Part shown: positions 1 through 7,244 of the stretch, piece by piece
Layout: every line of letters begins with the position of its first letter
Position numbering within the stretch: position 1 is the first letter of the stretch
Source of the DNA: Oscillibacter sp.
Lineage (GTDB): Bacteria; Bacillota; Clostridia; Oscillospirales; Oscillospiraceae
DNA length: 34,442 nt
Reading direction: 5' to 3'
NCBI GenBank assembly: GCA_017526785.1
Contig: JAFXQV010000035.1
Span: forward strand, 1 to 34,442
Translations under genes and position numbers: made by a program
Notes under the pieces: model-generated
The model's database searches: none
What the model was told of the DNA's origin: nothing
Seen by the model: the letters and a program-made list of their open reading frames with translations, nothing else

Positions 1-2
1 AG

Positions 3-359
3 TTAAAGGAAAACGCCGCGCCCGGCGCGACGTTCCGCCGCCGCTGGGGCGACACTTGGGATATCGTGACAGGGTTCCCCGTGGCGCTGTCCGACTTCTT
101 CCCGCCGCGTACGCGCTGGAAACAAATCCTCTTGCGCGTGGCCGCCGACGAAATCGAGCGGCAGGAGAAACGCGGCCTCGCGCGGTATCACCCCGACTGG
201 CGGCGGCGTATGCGGCGGTACTTCAATCCCGCGAACTATTACGTAACGGCCGAGGGCGTGACGTTTTACTATCCCATGTACGCACTCGCCCCGGCGGCGG
301 AGGGCGTCCCGTGCTTCCTGTACCCGTGGGACAGTGACCCGCCCCTGACAGCGCGGTAA
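3..359 (+). CDS. DUF3298 (RsiV-like) domain protein, C-terminal fragment
   Basis: The reading frame is open at the left edge of the window, so only the last 118 residues are seen and the true start lies outside. The segment LSDFFPPRTRW, a basic helix with IERQEKRG, and then YYVTAEGVTFYYPMYALAP follow the order seen at the end of DUF3298 proteins, where a 'Ls-dlF' helix leads into 'fyLtdeGl-fyf-pYeiaPya'. Members include the anti-sigma factor RsiV and secreted or membrane-anchored proteins of Bacillota. Whether this one has an anti-sigma N-terminus, a DUF4163 domain or a signal peptide cannot be seen. The stop is followed at once by a terminator hairpin. The match is from pattern memory and is moderately sure; the function is not determined. 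Confidence 0.7.
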   Translation, partial: LKENAAPGATFRRRWGDTWDIVTGFPVALSDFFPPRTRWKQILLRVAADEIERQEKRGLARYHPDWRRRMRRYFNPANYYVTAEGVTFYYPMYALAPAAEGVPCFLYPWDSDPPLTAR

Positions 360-366
360 CAGAGAA

Positions 367-391
367 CGAACCGCCCGGAACAGGCGGTTCG
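367..391. terminator. Bidirectional terminator hairpin between convergent genes
   Basis: A perfect 9-bp inverted repeat (CGAACCGCC / GGCGGTTCG, loop of 7) lies 7 bases after the stop of the DUF3298 gene and 5 bases past the stop of the minus-strand flavoprotein gene. No long U-run is present on either side. It probably serves both convergent genes. Confidence 0.6.
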
Positions 392-396
392 TGGAA

Positions 397-966
397 TTAT
401 GCAAGCAACCACTCCATGACTTCGTCAGCGGCTTTCAAATCGTCCGGCTTTTCCATGATACTTCCCGGCACATTTACGCCCCCGGCGACATGCGCCTTGT
501 AGTCACGGAACCCGGCGGTGGCGAAACTTTTCAAGTTGGTTTCGACCATCTGCGTGTAAACGTCCACGGGGCCAAACCCGGCGAAAAAGTACCCGGCCAG
601 TTTCTTGTCCTTGCGTCCGGCCATAGAAAAGTCCGGTTGCGTGAAATCCATAAAGGAGTATGTCCGGTCGAGGAATGCCTTCAACTGTGCGGGGAACTGG
701 TCCCAGTGGACGGGAGCCAGAATCAGCATGGCGTCGCAGGTGTCAATTTCAGGAATCAGCGCGGTGAAGTCGTCCTTCTGCACGCAGTTCGGAACGTTCC
801 GGCGCTTACAGCCATCACAGGCCAGACATACCCGCACGTCCTTTTCTCCGAGACGGAATACGGTAACGTCCGCTTTGCCCTCCATGCCCTCCTTGAAACG
901 CTGTTCCAGCGCGTACGAGTTGCCCTTTTTGCGCTTACTCGCGTTGACAATCAGAATCTTTGTCAT
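397..966 (-). CDS. Flavodoxin-fold NAD(P)H-dependent oxidoreductase (iron-sulfur flavoprotein type)
   Basis: This 189-residue protein has the NADPH-dependent FMN reductase / flavodoxin fold. Its N-terminus (MTKILIVNASKRKKGNS) matches the phosphate-binding loop for FMN, and the APVHWDQFPAQLKAFLDR segment near residue 85-105 is the usual second flavin and dimer motif. Four cysteines (C47, C50, C53, C61) form C-x2-C-x2-C-x7-C. In Isf-type iron-sulfur flavoproteins this compact motif binds a [4Fe-4S] cluster, but some relatives with similar cysteines have no proven cluster. The start overlaps the 3' end of the Rrf2 gene by 32 bases, so the two are likely transcribed and translated together. A role in redox or xenobiotic stress under control of the neighbouring regulator is inference. 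Confidence 0.85.
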   Translation of the reverse strand: MTKILIVNASKRKKGNSYALEQRFKEGMEGKADVTVFRLGEKDVRVCLACDGCKRRNVPNCVQKDDFTALIPEIDTCDAMLILAPVHWDQFPAQLKAFLDRTYSFMDFTQPDFSMAGRKDKKLAGYFFAGFGPVDVYTQMVETNLKSFATAGFRDYKAHVAGGVNVPGSIMEKPDDLKAADEVMEWLLA

Positions 967-1414
967 GACTTACGCTCTCCTTTTGAATTTCCCGTTTGGT
1001 GTCCGCCACGATATCCGCGAATGTGATGCGCTTCATCTGTTCTTCCATAGCGGCCTGTACAGACATAATCCGGTCATCCATGACTTTGTGAATATTCCGC
1101 CCCACGGGGCAATTGGGGTTGGGTTGCTCATGGAAATGAAACAAGCCCTCTGATTCGTTCACGCTGTCCACAGCTTTATAGACATCATACAAGGTGATTT
1201 CCTCCAAAGGCCTTGCGAGTTCGGCACCGCTGGAACCGCGTTGCGTTTTCAGAATACCCGCCTCCCGCAATTTGGAAATGACGGTACGGACAATCACTGG
1301 ATTGACGCCGACGCTTCCCGCCAGAAAGTCACTGTTTACCCGTCCCATGCCCTTGAAATAGTCAATAGCCGTGATGAGATGTGCCGCGATTGTAAATCTG
1401 CTCGTGATTTGCAT
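935..1414 (-). CDS. Rrf2 family transcriptional regulator
   Basis: A 159-residue winged-helix protein. MQITSRFTIAAHLI at the start, VNPVIVRTVISKLREAGIL in the recognition helix region and the RGSSGAELARP wing with ITLYDVYKAVD are all typical of Rrf2 proteins. Iron-sulfur members such as IscR and NsrR carry three clustered cysteines; here only one cysteine (NPNCPVG) lies in that region and another near the end, so a cluster is unlikely and the protein may instead be a thiol or ligand sensor. The ATG at 1414 is preferred because family members begin with M-x-[IL]-[ST]-[ST]-[RK]F and because it leaves a leader of about 30 bases after the promoter; in-frame starts further upstream would begin at or before the transcription start. 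Its gene precedes and overlaps the flavoprotein gene, which it probably controls together with itself. Confidence 0.88.
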   Translation of the reverse strand: MQITSRFTIAAHLITAIDYFKGMGRVNSDFLAGSVGVNPVIVRTVISKLREAGILKTQRGSSGAELARPLEEITLYDVYKAVDSVNESEGLFHFHEQPNPNCPVGRNIHKVMDDRIMSVQAAMEEQMKRITFADIVADTKREIQKESVSHDKDSDCQRE

Positions 1415-1450
1415 GGAAGATACCCGCCCCCACATCCGGCGGATGAAATG

Positions 1451-1479
1451 ATTATAGCGTGTCACCAAATAGTTGTCAA
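1451..1479 (-). promoter_or_regulatory. Consensus sigma-A promoter of the rrf2-flavoprotein operon
   Basis: On the minus strand TTGACA (1474-1479) is separated by exactly 17 bases from TATAAT (1451-1456), a perfect match to consensus. The -35 lies inside an imperfect direct repeat (AACTATTGAC / AACTATTTGG) and an AGTTGT...ACAACT inverted repeat. Such dyads near the core promoter are where an autoregulating Rrf2 protein would bind. The promoter is certain by pattern; the operator is inference. Confidence 0.85.
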
Positions 1480-1607
1480 TAGTTTTATTACAACTTTTGA
1501 GCGTTTTTTCATCATCCGTCGTTGCACAAAATAATTGCGATTTCCCATCATTATACGATAGCTTCCCTTGAATTACAAGGTTATTTACTTCCTGAAAAGC
1601 ATAACAG

Positions 1608-1636
1608 CCGGGCGGGACATAAAATATCCCGCCCGG
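1608..1636 (-). terminator. Terminator after clpC
   Basis: A perfect 10-bp inverted repeat (CCGGGCGGGA / TCCCGCCCGG) with a 9-base AT-rich loop lies 7 bases beyond the clpC stop. The sequence that follows on the minus strand (CTGTTATGC) has only a weak U-tract. Confidence 0.7.
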
Positions 1637-1642
1637 TTTGCG

Positions 1643-4096
1643 TCACTTCGTGACAAGAAGCTGGTTTTCGTTCAAGACAAGTTTCGCGGTGTCGCCCTCG
1701 TGCAGGGTGCCGTCAAGCATACGCTCCGCTACGGCGTCCTCGACCTTGTTCTGAATGGCGCGGCGCAACGGGCGCGCTCCGTACTTGCTATCGAAGCCCT
1801 CTTTTGCGAGTTCCTCTATGGCCTCGTCGGTGGCTTCCAGATGAATCCCCATTGCGCTCATACGCTCCGAGACGGTGTTCAGCATACGCCGCGCAACTTC
1901 CTGAATGTCGGCCTGTGTCAGCGCCCGGAACACGATAATGTCGTCAATGCGGTTCAGGAACTCCGGGCGGAACGTCTGGCGGAGTTCGCCCATGACGGTT
2001 TCTTTCGCCTTCTGGAACGCGCTTTCGGCGTCCTGCTGTTCGTTGCCCTCGTGACTGAATCCCAGTTTCGTCCCGGCGGCGGTCAGGCTCCGCGCCCCGA
2101 TGTTGCTGGTCATGACGATAATGGTATTCTTGAAGTCGACCGTCCGCCCCTGCGAGTCGGTCACGCGCCCGTCGTCCAGAATCTGCAAGAGGATATTCCA
2201 CACATCCTCGTGGGCTTTCTCGATTTCGTCGAACAGCACGACAGAATAGGGCTTGCGGCGTACTTTTTCGGTAAGCTGTCCGCCCTCCTCGTGTCCGACG
2301 TATCCCGGCGGGGAACCAATCAGGCGCGACACGGTGTGGCGCTCCATATACTCGGACATGTCAATCCGAATCATGGCGCTTTCGTCGCCAAACATGACCT
2401 CGGCCAGAGATTTGCAAAGCTCCGTCTTGCCGACGCCCGTGGGGCCAAGGAACAGGAAAGAGCCTGTCGGGCGGCGGGGGTCTTTCAGCCCGACGCGTCC
2501 GCGCCGGATTGCGCGCGCCACGGCCTGCACGGCCTCATCCTGTCCGACGACGCGCTTGTGAAGCGTTTCCTCCATGTGCAGGAGGCGCTCCCCCTCGTCC
2601 TCGGTCAGACGCGTGACGGGGATACCCGTCCAGCCGGAGACTACTTGCGCGATATCCTCCGCGTTTACGTCGCGGTGGGTCTTGGCATTCTTGCGACGCC
2701 GGTCGCGTTCGAGTTCGACCTGTTCGCGGTAGTTCTTCTCGATGTCGCGCAACTGCGCGGCGGTCTCGTAGTCCTGCCGGGAGATTGCGGCGTCCTTGTC
2801 GCGGGCAAGCGCCGAAATTTTCTCCTCCAGACTTTTCAGCTCTTCGGACGGTTCCTCCTCCTCCATGCGGACGCGTGACGCGGCCTCGTCCATTAAGTCA
2901 ATGGCCTTGTCGGGCAGGAAACGGTCGTTGATATAGCGCGCCGACAGCGTGACAGCGGCTTCCAAGGCCTCGTCCGTGATATGGAGTTTGTGGTGCTGTT
3001 CGTAGCGCTCCCGGAGACCCTTTAAGATGATTAGGCTGTCCTCCTGCGACGGTTCGCCGACCTGTACGGGCTGGAAACGGCGCTCCAAGGCGGCGTCCTT
3101 CTCGATATAGCGGCGGTATTCGTTCAGCGTCGTCGCGCCGATGACACGGATTTCCCCGCGTCCGAGTGCGGGCTTGATGATATTCGCGGCGTCTACCGCG
3201 CCCTCCGCCGAACCCGCGCCGACAATCGTATGCAGTTCGTCAATGAACAGTATCACGTCGCCGGACTTCTTGACTTCTTCGAGTGTCTTTTTGATACGCT
3301 CCTCAAATTCGCCGCGGTACTTCGTCCCGGCGACCATGCCGGAGAGGTCAAGCGACAAAATGCGCTTGTCAAGCAGTTCTTCGGGAACGTCGCCCATGGC
3401 GATTTTAGCCGCCAGACCTTCGGCGATTGCGGTCTTGCCGACGCCCGGCTCCCCAATCAGACAGGGGTTGTTTTTCGTACGCCGCGACAGAATCTGTATG
3501 ACGCGCTGAATCTCGTTTTCGCGCCCGATTACCGGGTCAAGGCGGTGGTTGCGGGCGTCGGATGTCAGGTCACGCGTGAACTCCTGCAGCGTCTTGCCGG
3601 ACGCGCCGCCGTCCTCGCGGCCGCTTCCGGCGCGGAAACGCCCGGCCTGCGCCTTCGGGGCGTCGCTGACTTTCTTCCGCAAGGCTTCGAGCAACGTCCT
3701 TGTGTCGACGCCCGCCGTACGCAGAACGCGGACGGCCATATTGTTTCCCTCGCGGAGAAGTCCCGATAGCAGATGTTCCGTGCCGATTTGGACAGTACCG
3801 CCGCGCCGGGCGTCCTCGTTGGCAATCTGAATGGCGTGTTGTGCGCGGGGAGACCACCCTTGTAAGGGGTTCGCCCCCGAAAGCCCCGTCCCAACGATTT
3901 TCTTTACGATATCCTCAATCATATCGTCGGTCAGCCCGGTTTCGGTCAAGACCTCACGCGCAAGCCCTTGGTTTGTCCGAATCAGTCCTAACAACAGGTG
4001 TTCGGTGCCTACATAGCCGTGTCCGAGTTCGGACGCCGCCTCCTGCGATAACTCTATAGCTCTTTCGGCGTCGGCCGTGAATTGAATTTCGTTCAT
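1643..4096 (-). CDS. clpC: ATP-dependent Clp protease ATP-binding subunit ClpC
   Basis: The 817-residue protein is a full-length class I Hsp100 unfoldase that feeds substrates to ClpP in the cytoplasm. In order: a double Clp-N repeat (about 1-145), a first AAA+ module with Walker A GEPGVGKT (215-222) and Walker B LFIDELH (283-289), a middle domain (about 410-480) holding the UVR-like stretch [18 protein letters not shown], a second AAA+ module with Walker A GPTGVGKT (551-558) and Walker B VVLFDEIE (619-626), and a D2-small C-terminal domain with [12 protein letters not shown]. The middle-domain coiled coil separates ClpC from ClpA and is where adaptors such as McsA and MecA act. AAGGAAAGGAAGG precedes the ATG. 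It is the third gene of ctsR-mcsA-clpC and is expected to be repressed by CtsR. Confidence 0.98.
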   Translation of the reverse strand: MNEIQFTADAERAIELSQEAASELGHGYVGTEHLLLGLIRTNQGLAREVLTETGLTDDMIEDIVKKIVGTGLSGANPLQGWSPRAQHAIQIANEDARRGGTVQIGTEHLLSGLLREGNNMAVRVLRTAGVDTRTLLEALRKKVSDAPKAQAGRFRAGSGREDGGASGKTLQEFTRDLTSDARNHRLDPVIGRENEIQRVIQILSRRTKNNPCLIGEPGVGKTAIAEGLAAKIAMGDVPEELLDKRILSLDLSGMVAGTKYRGEFEERIKKTLEEVKKSGDVILFIDELHTIVGAGSAEGAVDAANIIKPALGRGEIRVIGATTLNEYRRYIEKDAALERRFQPVQVGEPSQEDSLIILKGLRERYEQHHKLHITDEALEAAVTLSARYINDRFLPDKAIDLMDEAASRVRMEEEEPSEELKSLEEKISALARDKDAAISRQDYETAAQLRDIEKNYREQVELERDRRRKNAKTHRDVNAEDIAQVVSGWTGIPVTRLTEDEGERLLHMEETLHKRVVGQDEAVQAVARAIRRGRVGLKDPRRPTGSFLFLGPTGVGKTELCKSLAEVMFGDESAMIRIDMSEYMERHTVSRLIGSPPGYVGHEEGGQLTEKVRRKPYSVVLFDEIEKAHEDVWNILLQILDDGRVTDSQGRTVDFKNTIIVMTSNIGARSLTAAGTKLGFSHEGNEQQDAESAFQKAKETVMGELRQTFRPEFLNRIDDIIVFRALTQADIQEVARRMLNTVSERMSAMGIHLEATDEAIEELAKEGFDSKYGARPLRRAIQNKVEDAVAERMLDGTLHEGDTAKLVLNENQLLVTK

Positions 4097-4126
4097 GCTG
4101 CAACCTTCCTTTCCTTATGAGAAGTC

Positions 4127-4146
4127 CGCCCCGGCGAACCGGGGCG
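4127..4146 (-). terminator. Hairpin between mcsA and clpC
   Basis: CGCCCCGG-cgaa-CCGGGGCG forms a perfect 8-bp stem with a four-base loop in the 60-base gap between mcsA and clpC. It lacks a U-tract, so it is more likely a partial attenuator or an mRNA-processing or stabilising stem than a full terminator. Confidence 0.4.
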
Positions 4147-4156
4147 CGGTGCCGGA

Positions 4157-4648
4157 TTACTTCTGTTCGTTCTGTTCCATGCGGCGGAGTTCGTCGCGGA
4201 TTTCGGCCGCCCGCTCGAAATTCTCCTCCTGAATGGCGCGGTTCATTTCGAGTTTCAGGGCGTTGAGCCGCCGCCGCTGGTCGTACTGATTCGGTTCGGC
4301 GTCCTGCGCGGGAGTGGTTTCCGTCTTTTCGGATTCCGCCCGCTGTGCGGCGGGAGCCGCCATGAGGGCGGGCATGTCGGAGAAGAAGTCGTCGAAAGGA
4401 CTTTCCAGCATTCTGCCCATGAGCGTGGACATCGGCGTGTCGAAGAAACTGTTGCCGAAGAAGCCGTTGCCGAAAAAGTCGTCCGAGAAGAAATTCCGCA
4501 TCATGGCGCGGTTATGCGCCGCGACCCTGTTCGTGTAGCCGAGTTTCTCCGCGCAGTCCGCGCACAGATGTTTCTCGTCGACCTTGCCGTTAATGTTACT
4601 GCGGTACACAAAGGTAACGTCATTTTTCCCGCAATGTTCGCATTTCAT
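4157..4648 (-). CDS. mcsA: McsA, zinc-finger/UVR adaptor of the CtsR-Clp system
   Basis: This 163-residue protein has two CxxC pairs at the N-terminus (CEHC at 3-6 and CADC at 29-32) expected to bind zinc, a Phe/Gly/Asn/Asp-rich linker with NFFSDDFFGNGFFGN (about 51-65), and a C-terminal UVR motif (LNALKLEMNRAIQEENFERA, about 129-148). In Bacillus subtilis McsA activates the arginine kinase McsB and helps to remove CtsR under stress. The reading frame continues upstream, but AAGGAGG 8 bases before the ATG at 4648 and homology to MKCExC starts fix the start. The usual next gene, mcsB, is absent and clpC follows directly. McsA may therefore work here as a ClpC adaptor or CtsR modulator without the kinase, unless mcsB lies elsewhere. 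Confidence 0.92.
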   Translation of the reverse strand: MKCEHCGKNDVTFVYRSNINGKVDEKHLCADCAEKLGYTNRVAAHNRAMMRNFFSDDFFGNGFFGNSFFDTPMSTLMGRMLESPFDDFFSDMPALMAAPAAQRAESEKTETTPAQDAEPNQYDQRRRLNALKLEMNRAIQEENFERAAEIRDELRRMEQNEQK

Positions 4649-4740
4649 AACAGAGACCTCCTTAAATATTTTCGTAAGCCGGGAAGCCGCCATTGAGACG
4701 GGTTCCACATTGTTAGAGAGTTTCCGCGTTTTCGCGGGGA

Positions 4741-5193
4741 CTACACCTGTAAAATGAGGGTATTTTTCAGGATATCCGCCCGGACGCGGTTCCGGATTTC
4801 CTTGGGGACACTGACAAGGGACTTGTCGCCGACGGCGGCCAGTAACATTCTGGCGGTGCGCTCGTCCAGCGCGTCGGCGTGGAGCAGGTTCCCCAAAATC
4901 GCCCGCGCCGACGGGAAGTCCAACTCGTCGCCGATACTGTTGATGACGTGCATTAACAGGGTCTCGTGGTCGACGTGTACGCGGGTAATACGGATGTAGC
5001 CGTTGCCGCCGCGCCGACTCTCGACGATATAGCCGCGTTCCGGGGAAAAGCGGGTGGAAACCACATAGTTTATCTGGCTGGGGACACATTTAAAGCGTTG
5101 CGCCAAATCACTGCGCTGGATTTCCAGCACGCCGTCCTCGGCCTCGTCGAGTGAGCCTTGGAGGAACGCGGCAATCAAATCTGTGATTCCCAC
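4741..5193 (-). CDS. ctsR: CtsR, class III heat-shock repressor
   Basis: The 150-residue protein matches CtsR throughout: MGITDLIAAFLQ at the N-terminus, a winged helix-turn-helix (about 22-65) with SDLAQRFKCVPSQINYVVSTRF followed by RGYIVESRRGGNGYIRI, where the glycine-rich wing RRGGNGYIRI is the thermosensing and minor-groove-contacting hairpin, and a C-terminal four-helix domain. CtsR represses clp genes by binding tandem RGTCAAA heptads. The start codon is GTG (5193) with AAAGG upstream. It heads ctsR-mcsA-clpC, and two heptad operators lie upstream, one on each side of the promoter, which indicates autoregulation. Confidence 0.95.
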   Translation of the reverse strand: MGITDLIAAFLQGSLDEAEDGVLEIQRSDLAQRFKCVPSQINYVVSTRFSPERGYIVESRRGGNGYIRITRVHVDHETLLMHVINSIGDELDFPSARAILGNLLHADALDERTARMLLAAVGDKSLVSVPKEIRNRVRADILKNTLILQV

Positions 5194-5224
5194 GGAATCA
5201 CCGCCTTTCTTGATTGCTCTTGAC

Positions 5225-5241
5225 TTTGACTTTCTTTAACC
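5225..5241 (-). promoter_or_regulatory. CtsR operator downstream of the ctsR promoter
   Basis: Minus strand reads GGTTAAA-GAA-AGTCAAA. This fits the CtsR box RGTCAAA-NAN-RGTCAAA with a single mismatch. It lies between the -10 box and the GTG start, roughly +6 to +22, where a bound repressor would block initiation or early elongation. Confidence 0.8.
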
Positions 5242-5253
5242 TTTCTGCGGCTT

Positions 5254-5281
5254 ATTATAGCACGCCCTCCGGATTTGTCAA
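5254..5281 (-). promoter_or_regulatory. Sigma-A promoter of ctsR-mcsA-clpC
   Basis: TTGACA (5276-5281) and TATAAT (5254-5259) on the minus strand, both perfect, 16 bases apart. CtsR boxes lie on both sides. Confidence 0.88.
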
Positions 5282-5300
5282 GGGGTTTTTCAAAAATATT

Positions 5301-5317
5301 TTTGACTTTTTTTGACC
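5301..5317 (-). promoter_or_regulatory. CtsR operator upstream of the ctsR promoter
   Basis: Minus strand reads GGTCAAA-AAA-AGTCAAA, a perfect match to RGTCAAA-NAN-RGTCAAA. It sits about 20 bases upstream of the -35 box. Together with the downstream box it could allow cooperative binding or looping across the promoter. The sequence is AT-rich, so some of the fit could come from A-tracts, but both GTC cores are intact. Confidence 0.75.
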
Positions 5318-5429
5318 TTCTCACCGTTGCAATGTGTCAAAATCCGTCGGTTAGTTCAAACAAACTAATATTCTGGCGTTTTTCCCATGTTTTCCTTGAA
5401 ATTTTGTTGCGATTTTTCGATTTTCCCTC

Positions 5430-5457
5430 TTGCAATTTCGCGGCGGTATGCTACAAT
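5430..5457 (+). promoter_or_regulatory. Promoter of the ferredoxin gene
   Basis: TTGCAA (5430-5435), 16 bases, TACAAT (5452-5457), followed about 30 bases later by the ferredoxin ATG. Confidence 0.75.
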
Positions 5458-5486
5458 ACATGTATTACTGATTGGAGGTACTTATC

Positions 5487-5660
5487 ATGGCATATCAGAT
5501 TTCTTCCGCTTGTGTGAGTTGCGGCTCCTGCGCCGATGTCTGCCCCGCCGGCGCTATCAGTCAGGGCGATGAGCAGTACGTGATTGACGCTTCCGTCTGC
5601 CTCGACTGCGGCTCCTGCGCCGACGCCTGCCCCAACGGTGCCATTTCCCCCGCCGACTGA
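5487..5660 (+). CDS. 2[4Fe-4S] ferredoxin, clostridial type
   Basis: This 57-residue protein is a low-potential electron carrier of the cytoplasm. Two C-x2-C-x2-C-x3-C-P motifs (C9, C12, C15, C19 and C38, C41, C44, C48) bind two [4Fe-4S] clusters, with the pseudo-twofold repeat ADVCPAGAI / ADACPNGAI typical of clostridial ferredoxins. The start is the ATG at 5487, 8 bases after GGAGG (5474-5478); an in-frame TTG at 5472 precedes that ribosome site and is not used. The gene stands alone between its own promoter and terminator and is probably highly expressed. Likely partners are oxidoreductases and hydrogenases encoded elsewhere. Confidence 0.97.
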   Translation: MAYQISSACVSCGSCADVCPAGAISQGDEQYVIDASVCLDCGSCADACPNGAISPAD

Positions 5661-5693
5661 TTCCGGAATGGGAAATTGTACAGGGTACACAGA

Positions 5694-5731
5694 AAAACGC
5701 CTGTCCCACGTTCTCGCGGGGCGGGCGTTTT
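5694..5731. terminator. Terminator shared by ferredoxin and LCP genes
   Basis: AAAACGCC (5694-5701) pairs with GGCGTTTT (5724-5731), with further TCCC/GGGG pairing inside. The stem is bounded by A-runs on one side and T-runs on the other, so it works in both directions for the two convergent genes. Confidence 0.85.
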
Positions 5732-5736
5732 CGTGT

Positions 5737-7125
5737 TCATTTCGGGAAGTTCAGGTCGTCAAATGTCCTGTCGTCCTGATACGGGTTCAGGTGTTCGTTG
5801 ATGAGCGTCAAGGCCTTTTCGGTGTCGGTGTAAAGGTAGGGGCTTTTCCACGTCCCGGAGAGCGTGGCGAACTGGATACCGTCCGCCCCGGCGTAAAAGG
5901 CCTCCTTGCCCAGCCACGCTAAATTGGGGAGATTCAAGTCCGTCTTGACGTACTTCTTGAAAATCCGCGCCATGTCGTCCAACTTCGTCAAGGTGGCGAG
6001 GGATATTATTTGCTTGGCGGCGGCTTTCAGGAAGGCTTGCTGTGTGCGGATACGGCCTAAGTCCTCGTCGCCGTAGCCGGAGCCGTCGCTGTTGTGCCGG
6101 AAGCGTACGACTTTCAGGGCGGTTTCGCCGTCCAAGTGCTGGAAGCCCTTGGAGACGTGAATTTTCAGGTTCTGCTTGGGGTCCTCGTAGTCCATGTCTA
6201 TCGGCACATCGAAGTCGACGCCGCCGATGGCGTCAATGACGGCCGCGAATCCGTTGAGGTCGACTTCCACCGTGTAATCGACGGGAATCGACATCTGCTC
6301 CGCGACAGTCCGCGACAAAAGCTCCATGCCGCCGTTTTTATAGGCGGCGTTGATTTTGTGCGGGGTGCCGTTGACGATGGCTTTCGTGTCGCGGGGGATG
6401 CTGACGCCGAACAGCCGATGCTCTTTGGCGTCGACGGACAGCAAAATCACGGTGTCACTGCCGCCGTTGTGGTCGTCGACGCCCGCCATAAGAATGGTGT
6501 AGAAGCCCTCTTTCCGGTTCCGCGCGGCGGCACGGGCGGGGGCGGCGGCGGTGATGTGGTCGGAGACGGCCTTTTTCGGCGGCAAGGTGTCGCCGACGGA
6601 CAGGGCAGCGGAAGCCGCCTGTTCCGTGGAAATCTGGTCGGGGTGGCGAACCTGCAACTCCTGAAACACCAAGCGGTCGCCGAGCCTGCCCACGGCCAGC
6701 AGAAGCAGAACCAGTATCGCCACATGGGTGAACAGGGAACGCAAGCCGCCACGGGGGGCGCGTCTCCGAGCCTGTCCGCGACGGGCAATCGGTTTCCGTT
6801 CACGGCGTCTCCGTTGCGGTACGCGTTCGCGGCTTGACGCCGTTTTCCGTTGCGGTACGCGTTCGCGGCTTGACGCCGTTTTCCGTTGCGACACGCGCTC
6901 GCGGCTCGACGCTGTTTTCCGTTCCGGGGCGCGTTCACGATTCGACGCCGTTTTCCGTTGCGGCACGCGCTCACGGCTTGACGCCGTTTTCCGTTGCGAC
7001 ACGCGCTCGCGGCTCGACGGGGCTTTCCGTTTCGGTGCGTGTTCCTGTTCCGATGTACGCCCACGGGCAGAGTTGTCTTTTCGAGGGAGCCGCCGTCGCG
7101 GCACACGTTCAAAGTCGGCGGGCAT
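5737..7125 (-). CDS. LytR-CpsA-Psr (LCP) family cell-wall glycopolymer ligase with repeat-rich basic N-terminus
   Basis: This 462-residue membrane protein has a very basic cytoplasmic tail (1-130), one membrane helix (about 133-147, THVAILVLLLLAVG) and an extracellular LCP domain (about 207-400). LCP proteins transfer undecaprenyl-linked polymers such as teichoic acids or capsule to peptidoglycan. Conserved elements seen are SDT (223-225), the PRDT motif (244-247), HKINAAY (256-262), the VRFRH segment with two arginines (340-344) and DLGRIRTQQAFL (355-366). The tail contains six tandem 12-residue repeats near KTASSRERVPQR (34-105), unusual for the family and mostly charged. AAGGAGA lies 7 bases before the ATG. 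The gene is monocistronic, with its own promoter and a shared terminator. Confidence 0.93.
   Translation of the reverse strand: MPADFERVPRRRLPRKDNSARGRTSEQEHAPKRKAPSSRERVSQRKTASSRERVPQRKTASNRERAPERKTASSRERVSQRKTASSRERVPQRKTASSRERVPQRRRRERKPIARRGQARRRAPRGGLRSLFTHVAILVLLLLAVGRLGDRLVFQELQVRHPDQISTEQAASAALSVGDTLPPKKAVSDHITAAAPARAAARNRKEGFYTILMAGVDDHNGGSDTVILLSVDAKEHRLFGVSIPRDTKAIVNGTPHKINAAYKNGGMELLSRTVAEQMSIPVDYTVEVDLNGFAAVIDAIGGVDFDVPIDMDYEDPKQNLKIHVSKGFQHLDGETALKVVRFRHNSDGSGYGDEDLGRIRTQQAFLKAAAKQIISLATLTKLDDMARIFKKYVKTDLNLPNLAWLGKEAFYAGADGIQFATLSGTWKSPYLYTDTEKALTLINEHLNPYQDDRTFDDLNFPK
6811..7026 (-). repeat. Six 36-bp in-frame tandem repeats inside the LCP gene
   Basis: 216 bases encode six consecutive 12-residue units, consensus K-[TA]-[AP]-S-[SN]-R-E-R-[VA]-[PS]-[QE]-R. 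Several copies are nearly identical at DNA level, which points to recent slippage or unequal crossing-over. Each unit carries four or five basic residues and one or two acidic ones. The number of units is likely to differ among strains. Confidence 0.92.
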
Positions 7126-7160
7126 GGAGAGTTCTCCTTATCTGTGACGGTCAATGTAAA

Positions 7161-7172
7161 GCGGTATACCGC
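7161..7172. promoter_or_regulatory. Perfect palindrome at the LCP transcription start
   Basis: GCGGTATACCGC is a perfect 12-bp palindrome immediately downstream of the LCP -10 box. Its position over the predicted +1 suits a repressor site. No regulator is identified. Confidence 0.4.
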
Positions 7173-7173
7173 C

Positions 7174-7202
7174 ATTATATACCCCGTCCCGACAAAATAC
7201 AA
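7174..7202 (-). promoter_or_regulatory. Promoter of the LCP gene
   Basis: TATAAT (7174-7179, minus strand) with TTGTAT (7197-7202) 17 bases upstream. The -10 is perfect and the -35 matches 4 of 6. Confidence 0.65.
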
Positions 7203-7244
7203 GTAGAATTTCAGCCGCCGCGACGCGCGTTGTCTGGTAATTTC

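Noticed and set aside
1568-2878. Plus-strand open frame of 436 codons
   Set aside because: It runs entirely antisense to clpC, which is unmistakable, and has Arg/His/Val-rich composition without any family features. It is a by-product of high GC at third positions.
4649-5089. N-terminal extension of mcsA to 310 residues
   Set aside because: The extra sequence is the shifted frame of ctsR. A perfect AAGGAGG before ATG 4648 and homology place the start there.
6811-7026. Regular 36-bp repeats as a possible CRISPR array
   Set aside because: Repeats are contiguous without spacers, lie in frame inside the LCP gene and code for a regular 12-residue unit.
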